DNA from: Blastococcus sp. CT_GayMR20
GTDB taxonomy: Bacteria; Actinomycetota; Actinomycetes; Mycobacteriales; Geodermatophilaceae
Length of the DNA stretch: 9,105 nt
Direction of reading: 5' to 3'
NCBI RefSeq assembly: GCF_004570345.1
Contig: NZ_SPQM01000163.1
Location: forward strand, 1 to 9,105
Shown here in pieces: positions 1 through 8,226 of this stretch. The position numbers and the translations under genes were made by a program. The notes beneath the pieces are model-generated. The model saw only the letters and a program-made list of their open reading frames with translations. It searched no databases and had not been told where the DNA came from. Within the stretch, counting starts at the first letter, position 1, and each line of letters opens with the position of its first letter.

Positions 1-126
1 CAAATCGGCCCTCCCGGGCTTCCTCGCTGGCTGGATGTCCAACACTACGCCGGTTTCCAGCACCCCCGCAGGAGCAACCGGTCCGGCGACCCTCCCGGGC
101 CGCGCGGCGCATGGAGAACCATACAC

Positions 127-153
127 GACCCTGCGGGGCCGTGCACGGGGGTC
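127..153 (-). terminator. Possible weak stem-loop just after dapB
   Basis: Four bases downstream of the dapB stop, the minus-strand RNA can pair GACCC (153-149) with GGGUC (131-127). The enclosed loop contains the 10 bp palindrome CCGTGCACGG (139-148). No U-run follows, so this is at best an atypical end-of-operon terminator. The stem is only five pairs, and GC-rich DNA makes such pairings by chance. Confidence 0.22.
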
Positions 154-156
154 CCC

Positions 157-1372
<1,216 letters not shown>

Positions 1373-1377
1373 GGGAG

Positions 1378-2739
1378 TCAGAGCCGGTCGAGGTCGGACT
1401 CGCGGTAGGGCCCGACGACGGCGAGGCACGTCTCCTGGGTGAAGAGCTCGGCCGCGACGGCGCGCACCTGCTCCTCGTCGACGGCGTCCAGCCGGTCGAG
1501 CACGTCCCGCACGGGCAGGTACTCCCCGTAGGAGAGCTCGCTCTTGCCGAGCCGGCTCATGCGTGAGCCGGTGTCCTCGAGCCCGAGCACCAGACCACCC
1601 TTGAGCTGGCCGCGACCGCGGGCCACCTCCTCGGCGGTGATGCCCTCGGCGGCGACCCGCTCGAGCTCGGCCCGCACCAGGCGGAGCACCTCGGGCACGC
1701 GCTTCTTCGAGCAGCCGGCGTACACGGAGAACGCTCCCGCTCCCGCGTAGTGCGTGAGCGCCGACCCGACGCTGTACACGAGCCCGCGCTTCTCCCGGAT
1801 CTCCTGGAACAGCCGTGAGCTCATCCCGCCGCCCACCGCGGCGTCGAGGACGGCGGCGACGTAGCGCCGCTCGTCCAGCCGCCCCATCGTGGGTGTGCCC
1901 AGGAGGAGGTGGGTCTGCTCGGTCCGGCGGGCGATGAGTCCGGCGGGATGGGCGGGCTTGGTGAGGGCGCCCTCGCCGAGCCGCAGCGGCGACGGGCGCT
2001 CGTCGCCGGCGAGCCGGTCGCCGAAGGCCGCCGTGACGAGGTCGAGCACCTGCTGGTGGTCGACCCGGCCGGCGGCGGTCACCACGATCGAGGGCATGGT
2101 GTAGCGCCCGCGGTACCAGCCGTCGACGTCGTCCCGGGTCAATCCCTCGATGGAGTCGACGGTGCCCAGGACCGACCGGCCGAGCGGGGTGTCGCCGAAG
2201 AGGGTCTCGGCGAACAGGTCGTGCACCGCGTCGGAGGGCTCGTCGTCGCGCATGGCGATCTCCTCGAGGACCACCGTGCGCTCCGACTCCAGGTCGGCCG
2301 CGGTGTTCCTGGCCTCGGTGACGAGATCCGACAGCAGGGCCACCGCCAGGGGGAGGTCGCTGGCGAGGACGTTCGCGTAGTAGCAGGTGTGCTCCTTGGC
2401 GGTGAAGGCGTTCATCTCACCGCCGACGGCGTCCATCGCCGTCGCGATCTCCAGGGCGCTGCGAGTTGCCGTCCCCTTGAACAGCAGGTGCTCCAGGAAG
2501 TGCGAGGAACCGGCGACCGCCGGGCTCTCGTCCCGCGAGCCGACGCCGACCCAGATCCCCAGGGTCGCCGACAGCACCCCCGGCATCGTCTCGGTCAGCA
2601 CCCGCAGGCCGCCCGGAAGCTCGGTGCGCTCCACCCGGCCGCCGACCTCGTCGAGGTCGAGCAGCGCGGTCACCCCGACGGGAACCGGGGCGGGCGCATC
2701 AGCACCCGCCCCGGCTCCCGTGATGTCAGGCGTTGTCAC
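1378..2739 (-). CDS. M16 family zinc metallopeptidase (PepR / processing-protease-like)
   Basis: A 453-residue protein of the M16 (pitrilysin / mitochondrial-processing-peptidase beta) family, close to the usual 420-450 for the bacterial single-chain form. The inverted zinc motif HFLEH lies at 80-84 (H80 and H84 as zinc ligands, E83 as catalytic base). The third ligand is probably E160 in [13 protein letters not shown], at the spacing expected for the family. The second M16 domain carries [17 protein letters not shown] (303-319) followed by LVYSV. The first 30 or so residues are Ala/Gly/Pro-rich and poorly conserved in type. The start GTG (2739) overlaps the pnp stop as GTGA, a 4 bp overlap implying coupled translation. 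This gene sits directly after pnp in many actinobacteria and is called pepR in mycobacteria. Its substrate is not known from the sequence; the active site looks intact. Confidence 0.93.
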   Translation of the reverse strand: MTTPDITGAGAGADAPAPVPVGVTALLDLDEVGGRVERTELPGGLRVLTETMPGVLSATLGIWVGVGSRDESPAVAGSSHFLEHLLFKGTATRSALEIATAMDAVGGEMNAFTAKEHTCYYANVLASDLPLAVALLSDLVTEARNTAADLESERTVVLEEIAMRDDEPSDAVHDLFAETLFGDTPLGRSVLGTVDSIEGLTRDDVDGWYRGRYTMPSIVVTAAGRVDHQQVLDLVTAAFGDRLAGDERPSPLRLGEGALTKPAHPAGLIARRTEQTHLLLGTPTMGRLDERRYVAAVLDAAVGGGMSSRLFQEIREKRGLVYSVGSALTHYAGAGAFSVYAGCSKKRVPEVLRLVRAELERVAAEGITAEEVARGRGQLKGGLVLGLEDTGSRMSRLGKSELSYGEYLPVRDVLDRLDAVDEEQVRAVAAELFTQETCLAVVGPYRESDLDRL

Positions 2740-5003
2740 TCACCCGCGGGTGCAGCGGCCTCGGCGGGCGCCTCGGCACCCGCTGCGCCGGCGTCACCCT
2801 CGGCGACCGGCACGAGGCTGATCTTGCCGCGGGCGTCGATGTCGGTGATCTCCACCTGCATCTTGTCGCCGACGTTGGCCACGTCCTCGACCTTGCCGAT
2901 CCGCTTGCCGCCACCCAGCTTGCTGATGTGCACCAGGCCGTCGCGGCCGGGCAGCAACGAGACGAAGGCACCGAACGGCGTGGTCTTGACGACCGTGCCG
3001 AGGAAGCGCTCGCCGACCTTGGGCAGCGTCGGGTTCGCGATCGCGTTGATCCGGTCCACCGCTGCCTGGGCCGAGGGGCCGTCGGACGCGCCGACGTAGA
3101 TCGTGCCGTCGTCCTCGATGGTGATGTCGGCGCCGGTCTCGTCCTGGATCGCGTTGATCATCTGACCCTTGGGGCCGATGACCGCGCCGATCTTGTCGAC
3201 CGGGATGCGCACCGTGGTCACCCGCGGGGCGTAGGGGCTCATCTCGTCGGGGCCGTCGATGGCCTCGCCCATGACGTCCAGGATGTGCAGCCGCGCCGCG
3301 CGGGCCTGGGTCAGCGCACCGGCGAGGACGTCGGAGGGGATCCCGTCGAGCTTCGTGTCCAGCTGGAGGGCCGTCACGAAGTCCTTGGTGCCGGCGACCT
3401 TGAAGTCCATGTCACCGAACGCGTCCTCGGCGCCGAGGATGTCGGTCAGCGCGACGTACTCGGTCTTGCCGTCGACCTCGTCGGAGACGAGGCCCATGGC
3501 GATGCCGGCGACGGGGGCCTTCAGGGGCACACCCGCGTTGAGCAGGGCCAGCGTCGAGGCGCACACCGAACCCATGGACGTCGAGCCGTTGGAGCCCAGC
3601 GCCTCGGAGACCTGCCGGATCGCGTAGGGGAACTCCTCGCGGTCGGGCAGGACCGGGACGAGCGCCCGCTCGGCGAGCGCGCCGTGGCCGATCTCGCGGC
3701 GCTTGGGCGAGCCCACGCGGCCGGTCTCACCGGTGGAGTACGGCGGGAAGTTGTAGTTGTGCATGTAGCGCTTGCGGTTGACCGGCGACAACGTGTCCAG
3801 CTGCTGCTCCATGCGGAGCATGTTCAGCGTGGTGACGCCGAGGATCTGCGTCTCGCCGCGCTCGAACAGGGCCGAGCCGTGCACCCGCGGGATGACCTCC
3901 ACCTCGGCCGACAGCGGCCGGATGTCGGTGAGGCCACGGCCGTCGATGCGGACCTTGTCGCGCAGGATCCGCTGGCGGACGACCTTCTTGGTCAGCGCGC
4001 GGAAGGCACCGGAGATCTCCTTCTCGCGGCCCTCGAACTGGCCGGCCAGGGCAGCCTTGACCTCGTCCTTGAGCGCGTCGGTGGCGTCCTCGCGCTCGTG
4101 CTTGCCGGCGATCTGCTGCGCCTGGGCCAGCTTGTCGCCGACCTGCGCCTCGACGGCGGCGTAGACGTCGTCCTGGTAGTCCAGGAAACGGGGGAACTCG
4201 GCGACCGGCTTGGCGGCCTTCTCCGCGAGCGCGGCCTGCGCGTCGCACAGCGCCTTGATGAAGGGCTTCGCGGCCTCGAGGCCCTGGGCCACGACCTCCT
4301 CGGTGGGCGCGGTGGCGCCACCGGCGACGAGCTGGATCGTCTTCTCGGTGGCCTCGGCCTCGACCATCATGATCGCGACGTCGCCGTCCGGGAGGACCCG
4401 ACCGGCCACGACCATGTCGAAGACGGCGTCCTCGAGCTCGGCGTGGGTCGGGAAGCCGACCCACTGGCCGTTGATCAGGGCGACGCGGGTGCCACCGACC
4501 GGGCCGGAGAACGGCAGGCCGGACAGCTGGGTGGACGCCGAGGCGCCGTTGATGGCGAGCACGTCGTAGAGGTGCTCGGGGTCCAGCGCCATGACGGTGA
4601 TGACGACCTGGACCTCGTTGCGCAGCCCCTTGGCGAAGGTGGGGCGCAGCGGGCGGTCGATCAGGCGGCAGGTGAGGATCGCGTCCTCCGACGGCCGGCC
4701 CTCACGACGGAAGAACGAGCCGGGGATGCGCCCGGCGGCGTACATCCGCTCTTCGACGTCGACCGTGAGCGGGAAGAAGTCGAACTGCTCCTTGGGCTGA
4801 CGGCCGGCCGTGGTGGCCGACAGCAGCATGGTGTCGCCCATGGTGATGACGACGGAGCCGGCGGCCTGACGGGCGAGCCGGCCGGTCTCGAAGGTGATGG
4901 AACGGCTGCCGAAGCTGCCGTTGTCGATGACCGCGGTGGCGGTGGTGACGCCGTCCTCGGGGTCGAACTCCGCGGAGACGGGGCTGGTGGTGGGTGCGGA
5001 CAT
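2736..5003 (-). CDS. pnp: Polynucleotide phosphorylase / guanosine pentaphosphate synthetase
   Basis: A 755-residue phosphorolytic 3'-5' exoribonuclease that can also polymerise RNA; actinobacterial members were named GpsI (gpsI) for pppGpp synthesis. Domain order: first RNase PH domain (about 25-240, with FFRREGRP 97-104), helical middle domain (about 245-345), catalytic RNase PH domain (about 350-575), KH domain (about 595-655, loop GPKG 610-613) and S1 domain (about 664-733). The phosphate-site motif ERGETQ (381-386), [10 protein letters not shown] (470-479) and GDMDFKVAG are present; D527, D533 and K535 match E. coli D486, D492 and K494. The tail after 735 is Ala/Glu/Pro-rich and probably disordered. 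The ATG at 5003 is preceded by AGAAGGA, 3 bp away. The frame stays open to 5162, but that stretch is hairpin-bearing leader. It lies between rpsO and the M16 gene. Confidence 0.97.
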   Translation of the reverse strand: MSAPTTSPVSAEFDPEDGVTTATAVIDNGSFGSRSITFETGRLARQAAGSVVITMGDTMLLSATTAGRQPKEQFDFFPLTVDVEERMYAAGRIPGSFFRREGRPSEDAILTCRLIDRPLRPTFAKGLRNEVQVVITVMALDPEHLYDVLAINGASASTQLSGLPFSGPVGGTRVALINGQWVGFPTHAELEDAVFDMVVAGRVLPDGDVAIMMVEAEATEKTIQLVAGGATAPTEEVVAQGLEAAKPFIKALCDAQAALAEKAAKPVAEFPRFLDYQDDVYAAVEAQVGDKLAQAQQIAGKHEREDATDALKDEVKAALAGQFEGREKEISGAFRALTKKVVRQRILRDKVRIDGRGLTDIRPLSAEVEVIPRVHGSALFERGETQILGVTTLNMLRMEQQLDTLSPVNRKRYMHNYNFPPYSTGETGRVGSPKRREIGHGALAERALVPVLPDREEFPYAIRQVSEALGSNGSTSMGSVCASTLALLNAGVPLKAPVAGIAMGLVSDEVDGKTEYVALTDILGAEDAFGDMDFKVAGTKDFVTALQLDTKLDGIPSDVLAGALTQARAARLHILDVMGEAIDGPDEMSPYAPRVTTVRIPVDKIGAVIGPKGQMINAIQDETGADITIEDDGTIYVGASDGPSAQAAVDRINAIANPTLPKVGERFLGTVVKTTPFGAFVSLLPGRDGLVHISKLGGGKRIGKVEDVANVGDKMQVEITDIDARGKISLVPVAEGDAGAAGAEAPAEAAAPAGE

Positions 5004-5120
5004 GTGTCCTTCTCTCTTCTTCGTCGCATCGGCCTCGTGCCGGTCTGCGACTCCTCTGACGGCGAGCTGTGCCGTCCTGCGTCCGGGGCGACCGGTGCTC
5101 GATCGAAGCCCTCGGGTCCA

Positions 5121-5142
5121 GGTTCCCGCGGAGCGGGGAACC
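5121..5142 (-). promoter_or_regulatory. Stem-loop in the pnp leader
   Basis: GGTTCCC (5121-5127) and GGGAACC (5136-5142) form a perfect 7 bp stem around an 8 nt loop that can close two further pairs with one bulged base. It lies about 118 bp upstream of the pnp start, in the rpsO-pnp spacer, and reads as a hairpin on either strand. No U-run follows. A role in pnp mRNA processing or autoregulation is an inference from other bacteria, where pnp leaders are cut by RNase III. Confidence 0.5.
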
Positions 5143-5229
5143 GATGCGTGCCCGGGAGCCACTACCGAGGACCGGCCCTCGAGGGGCGCGTCCGGCGGCT
5201 GGCCGGTTGTTCCCCGTACGGCGGGTGCC

Positions 5230-5282
5230 GCACGAGGAAGGGGACCGCCCGGGATTCCCCCGGAACGGCCCCCTCGTCGTGC
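5230..5282 (-). promoter_or_regulatory. Long hairpin directly after the rpsO stop (processing site or attenuator)
   Basis: In minus-strand RNA, GCACGA (5282-5277) pairs with UCGUGC (5235-5230). After a C-C mismatch, GAGGGGG (5275-5269) pairs with CCCCUUC (5243-5237) with one G-U wobble. CCG (5268-5266) pairs with CGG (5247-5245), and an apical CCGGG (5263-5259) pairs with CCCGG (5253-5249) around a GGAAU loop. In total this is about 21 pairs, starting at the base after the TAA. There is no U-tract, so it fits an RNase III substrate or readthrough barrier better than a simple terminator. A hairpin in the rpsO-pnp spacer cut by RNase III is reported for Streptomyces coelicolor (from memory). 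Confidence 0.72.
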
Positions 5283-5552
5283 TTAGCGGCGCAGACCCAA
5301 CCGCTCGATGAGCGAGCGGTAGCGGGTGATGTCGGTCTTCGCCAGGTAGTTCAGCAGGCGGCGACGACGACCGACCAGCAGGAGCAGGCCCCGCCGGCTG
5401 TGGTGGTCGTGCTTGTGCATCTTGAGGTGCTCGGTGAGGTCGCTGATCCGCTTGGTCAGCATCGCGACCTGGACCTCGGGCGAACCGGTGTCGTTCTCGA
5501 CCGTCGCGTACTCGGTCATGATCTGCTTCTTGACTGCGCTCTCGAGCGCCAT
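5283..5552 (-). CDS. rpsO: 30S ribosomal protein S15
   Basis: The 89-residue product has the standard length and fold signature of S15. This primary 16S rRNA-binding protein nucleates the central domain of the small subunit at the junction of helices 20-22. The signature runs from LTEHLKMH (39-46) through DHHSRRG (49-55) to LLNYL (66-70). H42, D49 and S52 are the conserved RNA-contacting residues. The ATG at 5552 has a strong Shine-Dalgarno GGAGG (complement of 5559-5563) six bases upstream. It lies 92 bp after ribF and 279 bp before pnp, with RNA structure on both sides, so independent control of rpsO and pnp levels is plausible. Confidence 0.98.
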   Translation of the reverse strand: MALESAVKKQIMTEYATVENDTGSPEVQVAMLTKRISDLTEHLKMHKHDHHSRRGLLLLVGRRRRLLNYLAKTDITRYRSLIERLGLRR

Positions 5553-5558
5553 TGTTCG

Positions 5559-5563
5559 CCTCC
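5559..5563 (-). promoter_or_regulatory. Ribosome binding site of rpsO
   Basis: GGAGG on the minus strand, six bases before the ATG at 5552. It is the strongest Shine-Dalgarno match in the window and lies 10 bases downstream of the structured leader, so leader folding could affect access to it. Confidence 0.85.
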
Positions 5564-5573
5564 GGGGCGGGTC

Positions 5574-5633
5574 ACGTGTGGCCCCCGGTTTGAATCACGG
5601 GGGCAGCCTGCACACACGTCGGTCTCCCGACGT
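5574..5633 (-). promoter_or_regulatory. Structured rpsO leader with two mutually exclusive folds
   Basis: Between the ribF stop and rpsO, minus-strand RNA can form hairpin A: ACGUCGG (5633-5627), a GAGA tetraloop (GNRA type) and CCGACGU (5622-5616), a perfect 7 bp stem. It can also form hairpin B: GCCCCCG (5604-5598), a 10 nt loop and CGGGGGC (5587-5581). B can be extended by an outer 7 bp stem ACGUGUG (5619-5613) with CACACGU (5580-5574) and an 8 nt bulge. The outer stem of B uses bases 5616-5619, which are also the 3' arm of A, so the two cannot coexist. The site suggests S15 autoregulation, but this is inference, and the element could simply be the 3' end of the ribF mRNA. Confidence 0.5.
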
Positions 5634-5644
5634 CGGTGCCCAGG

Positions 5645-6598
5645 TTACATGCCGAGGATCTGGCGGGTGTCGGAGACGTCCTTCGCCATCGCTGCCAGCA
5701 GCGCGTCGACGTCCGGGAAGGCAGCCATCGGCCGCAGGCGGTGCACGAACTCGACGCCGACGTGCTCGCCGTAGAGGTCGTCGTCGTAGTCGAGCACGTA
5801 TGCCTCGACCGTACGCCGGCTCCCCTGGAACGTGGGGTTGCTGCCCACGGAGATGGCGGCGGGGAACCGCTCCCTGCTCGCCCCGCTGCGGGGGTCACGG
5901 GTCACCAGGTGGCCGGCGTACACGCCGTCGGCCGGGATCGCGGTGAACGGCGGGCTCTCGACGTTCGCCGTCGGATAGCCCATGTCCCGGCCCCGCCGGT
6001 CGCCGCGGACGACGATGCCGTCCACCCGGTGCGGCCGGCCCAGCGCGCGGGCGGCGGACACCATGTCGCCGGCCGCGACGCAGGCCCGGATGTAGGTCGA
6101 GGAGATGGTGACGTCGTCGTCGTCGACGGCGGCCAGCGAGATCCCCTCGACGGCGAAGCCGAAGCGGCGTCCCTCCACGGTCAACGAATCCACCGTGCCG
6201 GCCGCCTTGAACCCGTACGTGAAGTTCTCCCCCACCACTACCTGGGCGGCGTGCAGGTGCTCGACCAGCACCGTGTGGGTGAAGGTCTCCGGCGACAGCC
6301 GCATGAACTCGGTCGTGAACGGCAGGACGCACATCGCGTCCACCCCCAGCTCGGCCACCAGCTCGGCCTTGCGGTCCAGCGCGGTGAGGATCGCCGGGTG
6401 CGATCCCGGCCGGACGACCTCGGCCGGGTGCGGGTCGAAGGTGAGCAGGAGGCATGGGCGGCGCATCGCCCGGGCACGGGCGACGGCGGCACCGATCAGC
6501 TTCTGGTGCCCCCGGTGGACGCCGTCGTACATGCCGATGGTGACCACGGTCCGCCCGAGGTCCCCCGGGGTCGCCTCCAGTCCGCGCCAGCGCAGCAC
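5645..6598 (-). CDS. ribF: Bifunctional riboflavin kinase / FAD synthetase RibF
   Basis: A 317-residue cytosolic enzyme that phosphorylates riboflavin to FMN and adenylylates FMN to FAD. The N-terminal adenylyltransferase domain (about 15-170) has IGMYDGVHRGH (21-31, with HRGH 28-31), TFDPHP (53-58), GENFTYG (123-129) and ISSTYIR (165-171). The C-terminal kinase domain (about 185-315) has GDRRGRDMGYPTAN (199-212), GVYAG (225-229), SVGSNPTF (250-257) and VEAYVLD (264-270), followed by LYGE. The start is the GTG at 6598, giving MLRWRG, which resembles mycobacterial RibF; its ribosome binding site is weak. The same frame stays open another 513 bp into ilvE, but that part is not coding. It begins 17 bp after the ilvE stop and is 92 bp ahead of rpsO. 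Confidence 0.96.
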   Translation of the reverse strand: MLRWRGLEATPGDLGRTVVTIGMYDGVHRGHQKLIGAAVARARAMRRPCLLLTFDPHPAEVVRPGSHPAILTALDRKAELVAELGVDAMCVLPFTTEFMRLSPETFTHTVLVEHLHAAQVVVGENFTYGFKAAGTVDSLTVEGRRFGFAVEGISLAAVDDDDVTISSTYIRACVAAGDMVSAARALGRPHRVDGIVVRGDRRGRDMGYPTANVESPPFTAIPADGVYAGHLVTRDPRSGASRERFPAAISVGSNPTFQGSRRTVEAYVLDYDDDLYGEHVGVEFVHRLRPMAAFPDVDALLAAMAKDVSDTRQILGM

Positions 6599-6615
6599 GC
6601 CGTCGACGTCCCGGC

Positions 6616-7755
6616 TCAGGCGACCCGGTGCAGCCAGCCGCGGGTGTCGGCCACCCGCCCGTGCTGGATGTCGAGCAGCGATTCGCGCAGCCGCATGGTG
6701 AGCGGGCCGGGAGCGCCGTCGCCGACGGTGAAGTCGCCGGTTCGGGCCTTGACCTCGCCGACGGGGGTGATCACCGCGGCGGTACCGCAGGCGAACGTCT
6801 CGGTGACGGTGCCGTCGGCGACGCCCTCGCGCCACTCGTCGACCGTCCACTTCCGTTCGGTGACGGTGTGGCCGAGCTCGCGGGCCAGCGTGATCAGCGA
6901 GTCGCGGGTGATGCCGGGCAGCAGCGTGCCGGTCAGCTCGGGGGTGACGAGCTCGGCGTCCTCGCCGGAGCCGAGGACGAAGAACAGGTTCATCCCGCCC
7001 ATCTCCTCGACGTAGCGCTTCTCCACCGCGTCGAGCCAGACGACCTGGTCGCAGCCGGCGGCGATGGCCTGCTCCTGGGCGAGCAGGCTGGCCGCGTAGT
7101 TGCCGGCGCACTTCACGTCGCCGGTGCCGCCGGGAGCAGCTCTGATGTAGTCCTCGGAGAGGTACACCGAGACCGGGTGCACGCCGCGGGGGAAGTAGGC
7201 GCCGGCCGGGCTGGCGATGACCATGAACAGGTATTCCGACGCCGGCCGCACACCCAGGAAGGGCTCGCTGGCGAGCTGGTACGGCCGGATGTACAGCGTC
7301 TGGTCGGGGCCGGTGGGCACCCAGTCGCGGTCGGCGTCGACGAGTGCGTCGACCGCGGCGATGAAGGCGTCCTCCGGGACCGGCGGCATGGCCAGCCGCT
7401 TCGCTCCGCGGGCGAACCGGGCGGCGTTGGCCTCCGGGCGGAAGGTGGCGACGCTGCCGTCGGGCTGGGCATAGGCCTTGAGGCCCTCGAAGATCGACTG
7501 CGCGTAGTGCAGCGCCGCGGTCGACGGGTCCAGCTGCAGCGGCCCGTACTGGGTCAGCCGGGCGTCGTACCAGCCCTTCCCGGCCTGGTACCGGGCCACG
7601 AACATGGTGTCGGTGAAGAACCGGCCGAAGCCGGGTTCGGCCAGCATCCCCGCGCGCTCGGCGGCCGGGCGACGTGTCACGTCCTCCACCACGAGCGGCA
7701 CGCCCTCGGTGAACATCCGGGAGGAGGTGCGGCTGTCGGCGAGCGTGTCGGTCAT
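6616..7755 (-). CDS. ilvE: Branched-chain amino acid aminotransferase
   Basis: A 379-residue class IV (D-amino-acid-transferase fold) pyridoxal-phosphate enzyme that interconverts Val, Leu and Ile with their 2-oxo acids and glutamate. The actinobacterial form is usually about 370 residues. Visible motifs are SIFEGLKAY (88-96, FEG typical of the family), RPYQLASEPFLGV (157-169), the Schiff-base lysine K215 in GDVKCAGNYAAS, the cofactor-site EEMGGMNLFFV (250-260), and TETFACGTAAVITPVG (318-333), which binds the cofactor phosphate. The ATG at 7755 has AGGTGG five bases upstream. A GTG at 7770 would add only five residues and lacks a ribosome binding site. It is followed closely by ribF, and a strong hairpin lies upstream. 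All key residues appear intact. Confidence 0.96.
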   Translation of the reverse strand: MTDTLADSRTSSRMFTEGVPLVVEDVTRRPAAERAGMLAEPGFGRFFTDTMFVARYQAGKGWYDARLTQYGPLQLDPSTAALHYAQSIFEGLKAYAQPDGSVATFRPEANAARFARGAKRLAMPPVPEDAFIAAVDALVDADRDWVPTGPDQTLYIRPYQLASEPFLGVRPASEYLFMVIASPAGAYFPRGVHPVSVYLSEDYIRAAPGGTGDVKCAGNYAASLLAQEQAIAAGCDQVVWLDAVEKRYVEEMGGMNLFFVLGSGEDAELVTPELTGTLLPGITRDSLITLARELGHTVTERKWTVDEWREGVADGTVTETFACGTAAVITPVGEVKARTGDFTVGDGAPGPLTMRLRESLLDIQHGRVADTRGWLHRVA

Positions 7756-7782
7756 GGCTCCCACCTGCACGTGCGAAGGAAC

Positions 7783-7815
7783 GGCACCGGCCCTCCGGGG
7801 CGGAAGACCGGCGCC
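7783..7815 (-). terminator. 15 bp hairpin between the ABM gene and ilvE (terminator or ilvE leader element)
   Basis: The 33 bases fold in minus-strand RNA as 15 pairs around a CCC loop: arm 7815-7801, loop 7800-7798, arm 7797-7783. Three of the pairs are G-U wobbles (at 7786/7812, 7791/7807 and 7793/7805). On the plus strand the same positions would be A-C mismatches, so the structure suits only minus-strand transcripts. The RNA continues with GUUCCUUC, a modest U-rich tail. The hairpin begins 39 bp after the ABM stop and ends 27 bp before the ilvE ATG. It could end the ABM transcript or attenuate ilvE. No leader peptide rich in Ile, Leu or Val is visible. Confidence 0.62.
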
Positions 7816-7854
7816 GTCACAGTAACCCGACGGTCCGGGCTCGCTCTGCGGTGC

Positions 7855-8187
7855 TCAGGTCTCCTGGTGCGCCTTCGGGCCGGAGGACTCGAGCACCTCG
7901 TAGGACCACAGGTGGTGGGAGTCGCTCGCCGCCGGGGCCAGGTCGTCGCCGCCGCCGTCGTGGGAGCGGGCGAAGTCCTGGCCGGACTCCCACTCGCGGT
8001 AGGCCTCCTCGCTGCTCCACCGGGTGTAGACGAGGTACTGGTCGGTGCCCTCCACCGGCCGGAGCAGCTCGAACCACTCGAAGCCGGGGGTCTTCTCGAC
8101 GTGGCCGCCCCGGCCGCGGAAGCGCTCCTCGAACCGGGCCTGCTTGTCCGGGGGGACGACGATCGCGTTGATCTTCACGATGCTCAT
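7855..8187 (-). CDS. ABM-domain heme-degrading monooxygenase, MhuD-like
   Basis: A 110-residue single-domain protein of the antibiotic-biosynthesis-monooxygenase (dimeric ferredoxin-like) fold. Its start MSIVKINAI and the segments TPGFEWFELLRPV (33-45) and EAYREWESG (61-69) closely resemble M. tuberculosis MhuD, recalled from memory. The residues MhuD uses for heme are present: N7, W66 and H76 (MhuD H75, with one inserted residue here). MhuD-type enzymes open heme to mycobilin and release iron without carbon monoxide, so a cytosolic heme-iron role is likely. The ATG at 8187 has GGGAG four bases upstream. It is divergent from larB. The C-terminal stretch 77-92 is Asp/Gly/Ala-rich. A plain ABM protein of other function remains possible because the family is diverse. 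Confidence 0.85.
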   Translation of the reverse strand: MSIVKINAIVVPPDKQARFEERFRGRGGHVEKTPGFEWFELLRPVEGTDQYLVYTRWSSEEAYREWESGQDFARSHDGGGDDLAPAASDSHHLWSYEVLESSGPKAHQET

Positions 8188-8226
8188 GCCGCTCCCGTTC
8201 CCGCGCCGGCCGGTGCGCAATCGCGC
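8188..8226. promoter_or_regulatory. Divergent intergenic region between the ABM gene and larB
   Basis: Only 39 bp separate the two divergent starts (57 bp if larB starts at GTG 8245), so the promoters must be compact, overlap or lie partly inside the genes. It contains the 8 bp palindrome CCGGCCGG (8206-8213) and a small inverted repeat TGCGC/GCGCA around AATC (8214-8227) that reaches the larB ATG. No recognisable -10/-35 pair or IdeR/Fur-type box was seen. Confidence 0.4.

Noticed and set aside
9..100. Direct repeat CCCTCCCGGGC at 9-19 and 90-100
   Set aside because: Two 11 bp GC-rich copies 81 bp apart are easily due to chance; no third copy or flanking structure was seen.
1..112. Minus-strand open frame from an ATG at 112 running off the left edge (37 codons)
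   Set aside because: No Shine-Dalgarno, Arg-rich composition and no recognisable motif. A gene could start here, but the window gives no support.
110..121. Inverted repeat ATGG/CCAT with a 4 nt loop near the left edge
   Set aside because: Four pairs only, with no promoter or gene start nearby that would give it meaning.
5004..5162. Extended N terminus of PNPase (53 more residues)
   Set aside because: The ATG at 5003 has a Shine-Dalgarno and gives the normal length. The extension runs through a leader with a perfect inverted repeat.
2733..5774. Plus-strand open frame of about 1,000 codons opposite pnp and rpsO
   Set aside because: It is antisense to two clearly conserved genes, its product is low-complexity Arg/Gly/Val/Asp-rich, and it crosses the hairpin-bearing spacer. 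Long antisense frames are expected at this GC content.
6599..7111. Longer RibF starting inside ilvE
   Set aside because: The extra N-terminal sequence is Arg-rich, unlike any RibF, and overlaps conserved ilvE coding sequence in another frame. The GTG at 6598 gives the expected RibF N terminus.
7767..7774. Palindrome GCACGTGC just upstream of the ilvE ribosome binding site
   Set aside because: Short, GC-rich and single; no second copy to support an operator.
7819..7824. TACTGT on the minus strand as a -10 box for ilvE
   Set aside because: No TTGAC-like -35 at the right spacing, and the implied start would fall inside the 5' arm of the 7783-7815 hairpin.
6628..8226. Plus-strand open frame upstream of and continuous with larB
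   Set aside because: It lies antisense to ilvE and the ABM gene; only the part from about 8227 matches LarB. The upstream part has no recognisable domain.
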